DNA from: VAZQ01 sp963756715
Lineage (GTDB): Bacteria; Pseudomonadota; Alphaproteobacteria; Rhizobiales; Xanthobacteraceae
Direction of reading: 5' to 3'
Length of the DNA stretch: 64,000 nt
Assembly: GCA_963756715.1 (NCBI GenBank)
Contig: CAVWOV010000035.1
Span: forward strand, 248,001 to 312,000
The translations under genes were made by a program, and so were the position numbers. A model generated the notes under the pieces. It had not been told where the DNA came from. It ran no database searches and was given only the letters and a program-made list of their open reading frames with translations. Below are positions 55,095-63,598 of the stretch, piece after piece; position 1 is the stretch's first letter; each line of letters starts with the position of its first letter.

Positions 55095-55868
55095 TCATCC
55101 CATCGCGAATTCGTTCTTGCGCAGCGCCCAGCCGGTCACGCGGACCTCGATGAACGAGAACATGACGTAGAGGCCGACGCCCATCACGGCGAGAATGAGC
55201 AGGCCGGCGAACACCAGCGGCACGTCGAAGCTTGAGCTCGCGATCATCATCAGGTTGCCGATGCCGCGGTTCGACGCGACCGTCTCGGCGATCACCGTCC
55301 CGACGAAGGCGAGCGTCACGGCGACTTTCAGCGAGGCGAAGAAATACGGCATGGTGCGGGGCAGCCCGACATTGATCAGGATGTCGAGCTTGCTCGCCTT
55401 GAGCGCACGCATCACGTCTTCAAGTTCCGGCTCGGTGGTGGCAAGCCCGGTCGCGACGTTGACGACGATCGGGAAGATGCACATGACCATTGCGGTCAGC
55501 ACCGCCGGGATGGTGCCGGCGCCGAACCACAGCACGAGGATCGGCACCACCGCGACCTTGGGGATGCTGGCAAAGCCGATCAGCAGCGGATAGGCCACGT
55601 CATAGGCGAGCCGGGACGAACCAATCAGTGCTCCCAGCGCAATGCCGATCATGATGCCAAGGCCGAAGCCGACGAGCGTCGTATAGAGCGTCTGCATGGC
55701 GTGCGGCATGATGGCGGGTGCCCGCTCCCAGAGCGTCGTGAGGATCTGGGACGGACGCGGCAGCACGATCTCCTTGACGCCGAACGCGACGCAGAGAATT
55801 TCCCAGGCGACGAAGAAGCCGATGATCAGGGCGGCGGAGGCGATGTGGCGGCGCAGTTGTTCGTTCAA
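55095..55868 (-). CDS. ABC transporter permease
   Basis: The 257-residue permease has six helices: IASAALIIGFFVAWEILCVA, TLVGFGLGIMIGIALGALIG, FASIPKVAVVPILVLWFGAG and the coupling loop MRALKASKLDILINVGLPRT. ATG at 55868 overlaps the ATPase stop as ATGA. It forms the channel for the binding proteins encoded on either side of this operon. Confidence 0.92.
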   Translation of the reverse strand: MNEQLRRHIASAALIIGFFVAWEILCVAFGVKEIVLPRPSQILTTLWERAPAIMPHAMQTLYTTLVGFGLGIMIGIALGALIGSSRLAYDVAYPLLIGFASIPKVAVVPILVLWFGAGTIPAVLTAMVMCIFPIVVNVATGLATTEPELEDVMRALKASKLDILINVGLPRTMPYFFASLKVAVTLAFVGTVIAETVASNRGIGNLMMIASSSFDVPLVFAGLLILAVMGVGLYVMFSFIEVRVTGWALRKNEFAMG

Positions 55869-56716
55869 TGGACCGCCTCCTTTGGCGTAGCGCTGACGAT
55901 GAGCTCGCGCAGGCGCTGTGTGGTTGCAACGAATTCCGGGTCGTAGGTCATGGCGATCGTTCGGGGGCGCGGAAATTTCACCACGCCCTCATCGATGATG
56001 CGGCCGGGCCGCGCCTGCATCACGCAGATGCGATTGGCGAGATAGCTCGCCTCCTTGAGGTCGTGGGTGACGAGCAGCACGGTCGGACGGTGCGTCATCC
56101 ACAGTTCCTGCATGATCGCCCACAGCTCTTCGCGGGTGAACTGGTCGAGCGCGCCGAACGGCTCGTCGAGCATGAGGAGTTGCGGCTCGTGAATGAGTGC
56201 ACGGCAGAGCGACGCGCGCTGCAGCATGCCGCCTGAGAGCTGCCAGGGATACTTGTCGCTGAAGCCTTTCAGGCCAACCTGTGCGAGCAAGGTGTCGATG
56301 CGGTCGACGAACTCGGTCTTGCGTTTCGCCCGGTACTGCTGGCGGAACGGGGGCACGATCTTGAGCGGCAGCATGACGTTCTCGCGCAGCTTGAGCCACG
56401 GCAGCAGGGTCGGATTCTGGAACGCCATGCCGACCCGCACCGGCTCGGCGCCGACCTCGCGCCCGCCGACGAACACGTAGCCGCTCGACGCGCGCAGCAG
56501 GCCCGTCACCAGCTTGAGGATGGTGGACTTGCCGCACCCCGAGGGGCCGACCAGCGCAACGAAGTCGCCTTTGTCGACGCTGAGATTGGTCTCGTCGAGC
56601 GCCTTTACGCGGTTCTCGCCGCGGCCGTAGGTGAGGGTCACGCGCTCGAGCTTTACGAATGGCTCGGCGAGCGTCACTTCTTGCAAATCAACCGGGACTG
56701 GGTTTGGCATGAGCAT
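55865..56716 (-). CDS. ABC transporter ATP-binding protein
   Basis: The 283-residue ATPase has P-loop FVALVGPSGCGKSTILKLVT, Q-loop MAFQNPTLLPWLKLRENVML, signature WQLSGGMLQRASLCRALIHE and Walker B LLMLDEPFGALDQFT. ATG at 56716 overlaps the allantoinase-like gene stop as TAATG. There is no frame break, unlike the ATPase at 42451-43279. It is of the nitrate/sulfonate/heterocycle class. Confidence 0.92.
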   Translation of the reverse strand: MLMPNPVPVDLQEVTLAEPFVKLERVTLTYGRGENRVKALDETNLSVDKGDFVALVGPSGCGKSTILKLVTGLLRASSGYVFVGGREVGAEPVRVGMAFQNPTLLPWLKLRENVMLPLKIVPPFRQQYRAKRKTEFVDRIDTLLAQVGLKGFSDKYPWQLSGGMLQRASLCRALIHEPQLLMLDEPFGALDQFTREELWAIMQELWMTHRPTVLLVTHDLKEASYLANRICVMQARPGRIIDEGVVKFPRPRTIAMTYDPEFVATTQRLRELIVSATPKEAVH

Positions 56717-58167
56717 TATGAAGCGCTCCGCTGGCGCAGGGGGGCATCGGGAAGGCGTGTGACCGCCCGCAAAGTCTGATCGGCGTTGCGCACGTCTGGG
56801 GTCGGCATCCGCTGGATGGCGTGAACCGAGCGGCCCCAGCCGCGCGTATCGGCGGCAAGTGTCCGGTTCTTCATCACGAAGCGCCCGCGCACCAATGTGT
56901 GAATCGGCAGGCCCTTCACCCTCATGTGTTGGAAGGGCGTGATCTTGGACCGCGACTGCAGCTTGCTGTCGTCGATGGTCCATTCGCGGCCGAGATCGAC
57001 CACCGCGATGTCGGCCTCCGAGCCGGGTTGGATCACGCCCTTGCGCGGATAAAGGCCGAATGTTTTCGCCGGACTGGCCGCGCTCCAGCGCACGTAGTCG
57101 GAGATCGTGAAGCGGCCGGCGTTCATCGCCGTCAGCATCAGCGGCATCTGCGTCTCGACGCCGGGAAAACCGCAATCGACCGTCCAGATGTCGTTGCGGG
57201 TCTTTTCCTCCGGCGTGTGCGGCGCGTGATCCGTCGCGATCAGGTCGATCGTGCCGTCGGCGAGCGCGCGCCACAACGGTTCCTGATTGCGCGCCTCACG
57301 CACCGGCGGATTCACGCGGATGACGCCGGCAAACCGGGCGTAATCGTCGCTCGACAACATGAGATAGTGCGGACAGGTCTCGCCCGTGATGTCGACACCA
57401 CGCGCCTTGGCTTCCCGGAGCGGCCGAAGCTCCTCCGCCGACGAGATGTGCAGGATGTGGATGCGCGCGCCCGTCCATTCGGCGAGCAGCGCGGCGCGGC
57501 TCACGGCTTCGACCGCGACCACGGCGGGGCGCGAAGCGATGTGCGCCAGCGGATCGGTGCGGCCCGCCGCGCGCAGCCTGGTTTCGCGCCGCTCCATGAT
57601 GGAATTGGTTTCGGCATGCAGCGAGATGCGCTTGCCGGTCGGCGCCACCACTTCGAAGGCTTCCAGCATGGCGCCGGTCGAAGGCGAGGGGATCTTGCCG
57701 AAAGTGTTGCCCATATAGAGCTTGAAGCCGATCACGCCGCCGGCCACGAGATCGGGCACGTGCTCGATGGTGTCCTCGCCGAGGAGACCGTAGAGCCCGA
57801 AATCGACATGGGCCTTTTCGGCGGCCATGCGGTGCTTGGCGGCGAGGATTTCGGCGGTGCCGGTCGGCGGGATGGTGTTCGGCATGTCGAACACGGTGGT
57901 GACGCCGCCGAAGGCCGCCGCCGCGGTGCCGCTCTCGAAGTCTTCCTTGTGCGGATAGCCGGGATCGCGGAAATGAACATGAACGTCGATCGCGCCGGGC
58001 AGCACATGAAGGCCGTTGGCGTCGAGCGTCTCGCGCGCGGCCGGCATCGCGGCGTCGTCCCCAACCGCGAGGATGAGGCCGTCCTTAATGGCGACGCTCG
58101 CATCGATCACGGAATCCGGCGACACCACCCTGCCGCCGCGAATGACGAGATCGGCGGTGATGGTCAT
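56716..58167 (-). CDS. allantoinase/dihydropyrimidinase-like cyclic amidohydrolase
   Basis: The 483-residue protein has binuclear metal motif GAIDVHVHFRDPGYPHKEDF, the carboxylated-lysine region GVIGFKLYMGNTFGKIPSPS, HAETN, ILHISSAEELRPLREAKARG and ATDHAPHTPEEK. The pattern lies between allantoinase and dihydroorotase; the FRDPG motif is shared by both. Its operon partners (ABC transporter, AtzD-like enzyme) favour a hydantoin, dihydropyrimidine or allantoin-like ring. It is translationally coupled to the ATPase gene. The last 40 residues are non-conserved and proline/arginine-rich. Confidence 0.87.
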   Translation of the reverse strand: MTITADLVIRGGRVVSPDSVIDASVAIKDGLILAVGDDAAMPAARETLDANGLHVLPGAIDVHVHFRDPGYPHKEDFESGTAAAAFGGVTTVFDMPNTIPPTGTAEILAAKHRMAAEKAHVDFGLYGLLGEDTIEHVPDLVAGGVIGFKLYMGNTFGKIPSPSTGAMLEAFEVVAPTGKRISLHAETNSIMERRETRLRAAGRTDPLAHIASRPAVVAVEAVSRAALLAEWTGARIHILHISSAEELRPLREAKARGVDITGETCPHYLMLSSDDYARFAGVIRVNPPVREARNQEPLWRALADGTIDLIATDHAPHTPEEKTRNDIWTVDCGFPGVETQMPLMLTAMNAGRFTISDYVRWSAASPAKTFGLYPRKGVIQPGSEADIAVVDLGREWTIDDSKLQSRSKITPFQHMRVKGLPIHTLVRGRFVMKNRTLAADTRGWGRSVHAIQRMPTPDVRNADQTLRAVTRLPDAPLRQRSAS

Positions 58168-58239
58168 GACGCCGCTCCATATGTCTTGCGGTCTATTTCG
58201 AATTCGATCTCAGATTGCGCATCGAACACTCCTCTGCTC

Positions 58240-58349
58240 CCTCCCCCCTTGAGGGGGAGGGGTGGGGAGGGGGGTGGTTCTGGAAAGTGTCTTTCCTCTG
58301 ACACCCCCCTCCCGGCGCTTCGCGCCGGCCTCCCCCTCAAGGGGGGAGG
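58240..58349. repeat. dispersed palindromic element, copy 2
   Basis: It has the same arms as the copy at 43324-43427 (CCCCCCTTGAGGGGGAGGGG at the left, CCTCAAGGGGGGAGG at the right) and the shared stretch GGGGAGGGGGGTGG. The centre differs and carries an extra small hairpin GGCGCTTCGCGCC near 58315-58327. It lies between the SDR and allantoinase-like genes. Confidence 0.85.
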
Positions 58350-58414
58350 CGACCGTGTTGGACCATGGGGTTTCAACAACGTAATTTCGCCCGGCCCGCT
58401 CACGTCATCCTCCC

Positions 58415-59221
58415 TCACAGCATCGCCCAGCCGCCATCGACCGGAAGGTCGATGCCGGTGATCTGGCGCGAGACATCGCTGGCAAGGAACAGGCAGGCAT
58501 TGGCGACGTCGGCGTCCGTCGTCACGCGCTTGAGCGCATACTCGCTGGCATGCTTCTCCATCGCTTCCTCGACGCTGATGCCGAGCCGCTTCGCCATGTC
58601 GGCGCAGACCTTGTCGCGGAAGCGCGGACCGTCGACCATTCCGGGCGCGACGCAGTTGACGTTGATGTTGTACGCGCCGACCTCGAGCGCGAAGCTCTTG
58701 GTGATGCCGCGCAATCCCCATTTCGAGGCCGAATAGGCCATGCGTCCGGCCCGCCCGCGCATGCCGAAGGTGCCGCCCACATTGACGATCTTGCCGTAGC
58801 GCTGCGCGATCATGGTCGGCAGCACGCCGCGCATGGTGTGAAAGCAGCCGTTCATGTTGAGCGTGACGATGTCATCGAACTCTTCGGGAGTGGTTTCAAT
58901 GCCGCTCTTGCCGACCGGGCCCGACCCCCCGGCCACGTTGACGAGGATGTCGATGCGCCCATAGGCGTCTCTCGTCGCCGACGCCGCGCGCTCGCATTGT
59001 GCCGCGTCGGTCAGGTCGCACGGCACCACGATGGCCTCCGCACCCGCGTTGCGGGCCTCCGCGGCGACCGGTTCGATCGCCGTGGTGTCACGGCCGATCA
59101 GCGCCAGGCGCGATCCTTCGGCAGCAAAAGCCGTGGTGATGGCGGCACCCATCCCTTTGGCGGGTCCGGTGATCACCGTAACCTTGTCTTTGAGCTGCAG
59201 ATCCATGGGTTCGTTATTCAC
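58415..59221 (-). CDS. SDR family oxidoreductase
   Basis: The 268-residue short-chain dehydrogenase has cofactor loop ITGPAKGMGAAITTAF, NVAGGSGPVGKSG, catalytic YSASKWGLRG and the C-terminal GIDLPVDGGWAML. GTG at 59221 follows AAGGCAATC; ATG at 59206 is the alternative. It belongs to the minus-strand heterocycle operon region, separated from the next gene by a palindromic repeat. It may oxidise a ring substituent or a ring-opened product; the substrate is unknown. Confidence 0.87.
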   Translation of the reverse strand: MNNEPMDLQLKDKVTVITGPAKGMGAAITTAFAAEGSRLALIGRDTTAIEPVAAEARNAGAEAIVVPCDLTDAAQCERAASATRDAYGRIDILVNVAGGSGPVGKSGIETTPEEFDDIVTLNMNGCFHTMRGVLPTMIAQRYGKIVNVGGTFGMRGRAGRMAYSASKWGLRGITKSFALEVGAYNINVNCVAPGMVDGPRFRDKVCADMAKRLGISVEEAMEKHASEYALKRVTTDADVANACLFLASDVSRQITGIDLPVDGGWAML

Positions 59222-59297
59222 GATTGCCTTACGGGCGCTTACGACTTCCGGGCAAGAAGCGTGGGAAGCCGAGCATGCCGCTCGTGTCCTGTGTGCC

Positions 59298-59322
59298 GCC
59301 CTCTCCCCTTGTGGGAGAGGGC
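59298..59322. repeat. GC-rich hairpin element
   Basis: GCCCTCTCCC at 59298-59307 pairs with GGGAGAGGGC at 59313-59322. This CCCTCTCCC-TTGT-GGGAGAGGG form is a common dispersed hairpin in Alphaproteobacteria. It lies between the binding-protein gene and the SDR gene and may attenuate read-through. Confidence 0.6.
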
Positions 59323-59361
59323 AGATCGATAGCCGCCACGATGTGCGGCCTCATTTGAATC

Positions 59362-60402
59362 TCAGAACAGCTTCTTCGGCAGATCGGCTGCCGGCGGCAG
59401 GAAGGCCGGCGTGAAGACTTCCGCGACTGTGGGCGTGCGGGGCAGCGAATTTGCCTCGACCAGAATGTCGATCGACTTCTTCAGCCGCGCCGGATCGACA
59501 TTGCCAAGACCGATCTTGGCGATCTCAGGATGATTCATTTCATCCTTGAGTGTGGCATCGAGCCGCTGACGTTCGACCGGAATCTTGATCAGCGCCTCGC
59601 GCTTGGCAACCGCGGCGACTGCAGCGTCGGGGTCCTTGAGCGTGTCGAGCACGCCTTTATTGATGGCGCGCACCAGTCCGCGCACCACCTCGGGCTTTTC
59701 CTTCGCCAGCTTCTTCGAAACGATGATGGCGTTGGAGTAGAGGTCCATGCCGTAGTTGCCGTAGTTGATGAAGCGGATCTCGTTCTCCTGGACGCCCATC
59801 AGCTTGGCCGAAAAACGGATGGTGTTGACGTAGCCGAACACGCCGTCGACCTGGCCCTTCATCAGCATCTGCTCGCGCAGATTCGGCTGCATGTTGGTGA
59901 TCTTCACCTTCGTGCAGTCGATCTTGGTGATCTTGCAGAGCGCCGGAAATAGTTTGAGCGCGCCGTCGTTGGCGGCGCCGCCGAGCGTTTTGCCCTCGAA
60001 GTCCTTCGGCGATTTGATCGGGCTGTCGGCCTTCACCGCCACCGTGAAAGGCGGCTGATTGAACATCACGTAGACCGCGATCGGCGCATCGTCGGGCTTC
60101 TTGGCGGCGAGCTCGATGAGCGCATTGATATCGCCGAAGCCCACGTCATAGGTGCCATTGGCGACCAGCGGCACGGCAGCGCCGGAGCCGTTGCCCTGGT
60201 CGAGCGTAACGTCGAGCCCCTCGGCTTTGAAGTATCCGCGGTCGTCCGCGAGGAAGAACATTCCCTGTGGGCCCTGATATTTCCAGTTCAGCACAAGCTT
60301 GAGCTTGGTTTGGGCGTCGGCCGGCGTTGCGAGCCCCAGCGGCAGGGCAAGGCCTACCGCGGCAGTCAGCGCGAGAAGGGATGATCGCAGGGATTTGCTC
60401 AT
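59362..60402 (-). CDS. NMT1-like ABC transporter substrate-binding protein (copy B)
   Basis: The 346-residue protein has a signal peptide ending ATPADAQ. The binding domain shows LKLVLNWKYQGPQGMFFLAD, VTLDQGNGSGAAVPLVANGT, GFGDINALIELAA and DLYSNAIIVSKKLAKEKPEV. It is a close paralogue of the protein at 53996-55030 but has no adjacent permease or ATPase of its own. It is the promoter-proximal gene of the minus-strand group and divergent from the LysR gene. ATG at 60402 follows AAAGGAG. Confidence 0.9.
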   Translation of the reverse strand: MSKSLRSSLLALTAAVGLALPLGLATPADAQTKLKLVLNWKYQGPQGMFFLADDRGYFKAEGLDVTLDQGNGSGAAVPLVANGTYDVGFGDINALIELAAKKPDDAPIAVYVMFNQPPFTVAVKADSPIKSPKDFEGKTLGGAANDGALKLFPALCKITKIDCTKVKITNMQPNLREQMLMKGQVDGVFGYVNTIRFSAKLMGVQENEIRFINYGNYGMDLYSNAIIVSKKLAKEKPEVVRGLVRAINKGVLDTLKDPDAAVAAVAKREALIKIPVERQRLDATLKDEMNHPEIAKIGLGNVDPARLKKSIDILVEANSLPRTPTVAEVFTPAFLPPAADLPKKLF

Positions 60403-60724
60403 GGTCGCTCCTTTGAAAGGAAGTGCGTGTGAAGGAGGGCGGCGTAGTGTTCAGCTTTGGCTCGCCAAAACGGATCGGGCGCTTCACCGGCCGAGCAGCT
60501 CATTTCTTGGTCATTTATTGATCGATTCATGTGCATCCTGCGCATTGGTGAAGCATATGAAGTCGAGGAATCGTGCGGACCAAGCTTTTGCTGTGCAATC
60601 CGCGTGCCTACTCGCTCGGATTGGGCATGTTGCAAATGCTAACGCAGTTGAGTGCTCACATCTGCCGCTGATTTTTTGCTAGAGTGCGCTCGAAAAGTTT
60701 TCACTGCCGAATTTCGAGTGGTCG
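60403..60724. other. divergent regulatory region between binding-protein and LysR genes
   Basis: No gene is seen. A perfect palindrome TTTGGCTCGCCAAA lies at 60456-60469, about 54 bases upstream of the binding-protein start. The rest is moderately AT-rich. LysR regulators usually bind such divergent regions, so this is the expected site of control. Confidence 0.5.
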
Positions 60725-61675
60725 ATGAAGCACTTGCGAATATTGCGATACGTCGACGAAGTGGCGCGTGCAGGCTCCATCCGCAAAGCGGCGGATCATC
60801 TCAACGTCACCTCGTCGGCTTTGAATCGCCGGATCATGGATCTCGAGGACGAACTCGGTGCGCGATTGTTCGAGCGCAGGCCGCGCGGCGTGCGGCTGAC
60901 TGCTGCGGGCGAGGTGTTCGTGCATTACCTGCGCGAGCAAAGCGACAACGTCGAGCGTATGCAGTCGCAGATCGAGGACCTCAAGGGACTGCGACGCGGC
61001 ACGGTCCGCATCGCCTGCAGCCAAGCGCTGGCGCTTGATTTTCTGCCACGCGAGGTCGGCGAATTTCGCAAGCAGCATCCGTTCGTCGCCTTCGACGTCA
61101 AGGTGCTCGATCACGAGCAGGCGATGACGGCGCTCGCGGGGTATGAGGTCGATCTCGTGCTGGTCTTCCGGCCGCCTTTTCTCGCAAATTTTCATCCGCT
61201 GATGCGGCTTGAACAGCGCCTGGTCGCCGTCATGTCGGAGGATCACCCTTTGGCCGGGCGCAAATCGGTCCGGCTGCGCGATTGCGCCCGGTATCCGGTG
61301 GCGCTGCCCGAGCGCAGCATCGGCGGCCGTCAGTTGCTGGACGAGGTTTCGGCCCGTACCGGACTGCGCTTCACGATCGCTGCGGAATTGAATTCGTTCG
61401 AGTTCCTGCGCGGGTTCGTCATGCACGCCAACCTGATCTCGTTCCAGATCCGCATCGGCACGATGCCCGACGGCAACAAGCTCGGCCTTGTTGCGCGCGA
61501 GATCGACGATCGCGACGTGCCGCGGGCCAATCTCGTGCTCGGACAATTGCGGGCGCGCAATCTGCCGGTGCCGGCCGCCGTCTTCGCCGAGCGTTTGGCG
61601 CGGGTGCTCGAAGCGACGCAGGTCAAGGAGCAGGAACCGCGGCTGGCGATATCCGCGCCGCGAGCCGCGAGTTAG
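60725..61675 (+). CDS. LysR family transcriptional regulator
   Basis: The 316-residue protein has an N-terminal helix-turn-helix: LRYVDEVARAGSIRKAADHL, NVTSSALNRRIMDLEDELGA and LFERRPRGVRLTAAGEVFVH. The effector domain begins GTVRIACSQALALDFLPREV and contains YEVDLVLVFRPPF. It is divergent from the heterocycle uptake operon, which it probably controls in response to the substrate or an intermediate. Its stop overlaps the convergent methyltransferase stop. Confidence 0.92.
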   Translation: MKHLRILRYVDEVARAGSIRKAADHLNVTSSALNRRIMDLEDELGARLFERRPRGVRLTAAGEVFVHYLREQSDNVERMQSQIEDLKGLRRGTVRIACSQALALDFLPREVGEFRKQHPFVAFDVKVLDHEQAMTALAGYEVDLVLVFRPPFLANFHPLMRLEQRLVAVMSEDHPLAGRKSVRLRDCARYPVALPERSIGGRQLLDEVSARTGLRFTIAAELNSFEFLRGFVMHANLISFQIRIGTMPDGNKLGLVAREIDDRDVPRANLVLGQLRARNLPVPAAVFAERLARVLEATQVKEQEPRLAISAPRAAS

Positions 61676-62569
61676 GAAGTGCCGCGAAGTAGCCGCTTGG
61701 CGAACCGGCGCAACGCCAGGTACGGCCGGCCAAGAAGCGCATAACGCATTGTCTTGGTGCGGTAGAGCAGCCGAATGCCAGCGGGCCAGACCATTGGCCG
61801 TCGCGGAGCGGGCGCCGGGCGCGACGGCGATGAAGATGCTGCCGGACATCGTCTTGCTCAGTACCACCTCGAAACCGGCCAGCGTAAGCGCATAGCGCAT
61901 CGACGCGCCGGTCGGAAAGAACGTGTGGGTGTAGCTCGGCAGACTGGCATCGGCGCTCGCCATGAAGTCCGCGAGCACGATGCAGAACAGGCCACCTGGC
62001 GCGAGCCGGGCGCGCACGCTGCGGATAAACTCCATCGGGTCGGTGATGAAATAGATTGCGTGCGCGATGTGAATGAGATCGTAGCCGCTCGCCGTCTCGA
62101 TCTGCTCGAACTGGCCGATTGAGGCGCGGATGCCGGCATCGCGATGGAACCTGGCGGTCGACGGGTCGGCGTCGATGCCCTCGGCATCCCAGCCGTTGTC
62201 GGCGAAGATGCGCACGGTTTCTCCGAGCCCGCACGCGACATCGAGAAAGCGCCCCGGTCGTTTGGCACACAGCGGCGCAAACAGGCGGAAGGAGCGCGTT
62301 GCGCCGGCGCGGCTGATGGCGCGACGGTATGACCAGATGGCGTCCTTGGCGTCCGGCGACAGGCATTCGTCGCCGCGCTTCTCGGCCCAGACGCGCTGCA
62401 GCACCGCAAGGTCTGGCTGCTGTGAGGGGTAGGCGTTGCCGCAGCGGCGGCATAGCCGCCAGTCATAGTCGGCGTCATCGCCGGCCTCCGCCCGCCAGCG
62501 TGCGACATCCGGATCATGCGCGAAAGGGATGCGCCAGAAGCGAGGCTCGTTGCAGATCGCGCAGGACAT
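61672..62569 (-). CDS. SAM-dependent methyltransferase with N-terminal zinc-finger-like cysteines (one-base frame break)
   Basis: Four cysteines (CAIC near residue 3 and CRRC near residue 40) form a likely zinc ribbon. The methyltransferase domain follows, with GRFLDVACGLGETVRIFADN, GIDADPSTARFHRDA, DLIHIAHAIYFITDPMEFIR and LAPGGLFCIVLADF. Near 61793 one extra base displaces the last 45 codons (RLLYRTKTMRYALLGRPYLA to RRFAKRLLRGTS). Corrected length is 298. It resembles sugar or polysaccharide-modifying methyltransferases. The stop overlaps the LysR stop tail-to-tail. Confidence 0.82.
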
Positions 62570-62689
62570 CGGGGGAGCTAGCGTAAAATTCCGTTGGACT
62601 ACAAGGCGAAAGCAACGTTTATCGTGGACCGGCGGTTCGTCCTGGCGGTCCGAATGCGCCGTTTAACCTTGACCCCGTATCCTCGCCTC

Positions 62690-63598
62690 ATGCGCCAACC
62701 ATTGTCCAGGAACCTCCGGCGGCTCGAATCCGAAGCGATCGAGGTGATGCGCGAGGTCGTGGCCGTCTTCCGCAAACCGGTGATGCTCTATTCGATCGGC
62801 AAAGATTCGAGCGTGATGCTCCACCTGGCCCTCAAGGCGTTCTATCCGGGCAAGCTGCCGTTTTCCCTGCTGCACGTCGATACGACGTGGAAGTTCCGTG
62901 ACATGATCGCATTCCGCGATGAGCGCGCCCGTGTGCTCGGGCTTGACCTGATCGTCCACGTCAATCGCGAAGGCCTTGCCAGGGGCATCAACCCGATCAC
63001 GTCCGGCTCGGCACTCCATACGCGGGTGATGAAGACCGAGGCGCTGAAGCAGGCGCTGGAAGCGCATGGTTTCGACGCGGCGCTTGGGGGCGCCCGCCGC
63101 GACGAGGAGAAAAGCCGGGCGAAGGAGCGCATTTTCTCGTTCCGCCGTGCCAACCACGCTTGGGATCCGCGAAACCAGCGGCCGGAATTGTGGAAGCTAT
63201 TCAACACCCGAATGCGGCAGGGAGAATCGGTGCGGGTTTTTCCGCTGTCGAACTGGACCGAACTCGACGTGTGGGACTACATCCTGGCCGAAGAGATTCC
63301 GGTTGTGCCGCTCTACTTGTCGGCTCAGCGCCCGGTCGTCCGTCGCGCCGGTACGCTGATCATGGTGGATGACGACCGTCTGCCGCTGGCGCCGGGAGAG
63401 GTGCCGGAATTGCGCGCGGTGCGGTTTCGCACCCTGGGCTGCTATCCGCTGTCGGGCGCCATCGAATCGCAGGCGCATTCGGTTGCCGACATCGTGCGCG
63501 AACTCACCTCGGCGCACATTTCCGAGCGGCAAGCGCGGCTGATCGATACCGACGAAGCAGCGTCAATGGAGCGCAAGAAGCGGGAAGGATATTTCTGA
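62690..63598 (+). CDS. cysD: sulfate adenylyltransferase subunit 2
   Basis: The 302-residue protein is the catalytic subunit making adenosine phosphosulfate. The PP-loop is LYSIGKDSSVMLHLALKAFY, and HVDTTWKFRDMIAFRDERA, GGARRDEEKSRAKERIFSFR and FPLSNWTELDVWDYIL follow. ATG at 62690 gives the usual N-terminus (MRQPLSRNLRRLESEAIEVM). Its stop overlaps cysN as TGATG. It belongs to sulfate assimilation with cysG-cysI far to the left. Confidence 0.95.
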   Translation: MRQPLSRNLRRLESEAIEVMREVVAVFRKPVMLYSIGKDSSVMLHLALKAFYPGKLPFSLLHVDTTWKFRDMIAFRDERARVLGLDLIVHVNREGLARGINPITSGSALHTRVMKTEALKQALEAHGFDAALGGARRDEEKSRAKERIFSFRRANHAWDPRNQRPELWKLFNTRMRQGESVRVFPLSNWTELDVWDYILAEEIPVVPLYLSAQRPVVRRAGTLIMVDDDRLPLAPGEVPELRAVRFRTLGCYPLSGAIESQAHSVADIVRELTSAHISERQARLIDTDEAASMERKKREGYF

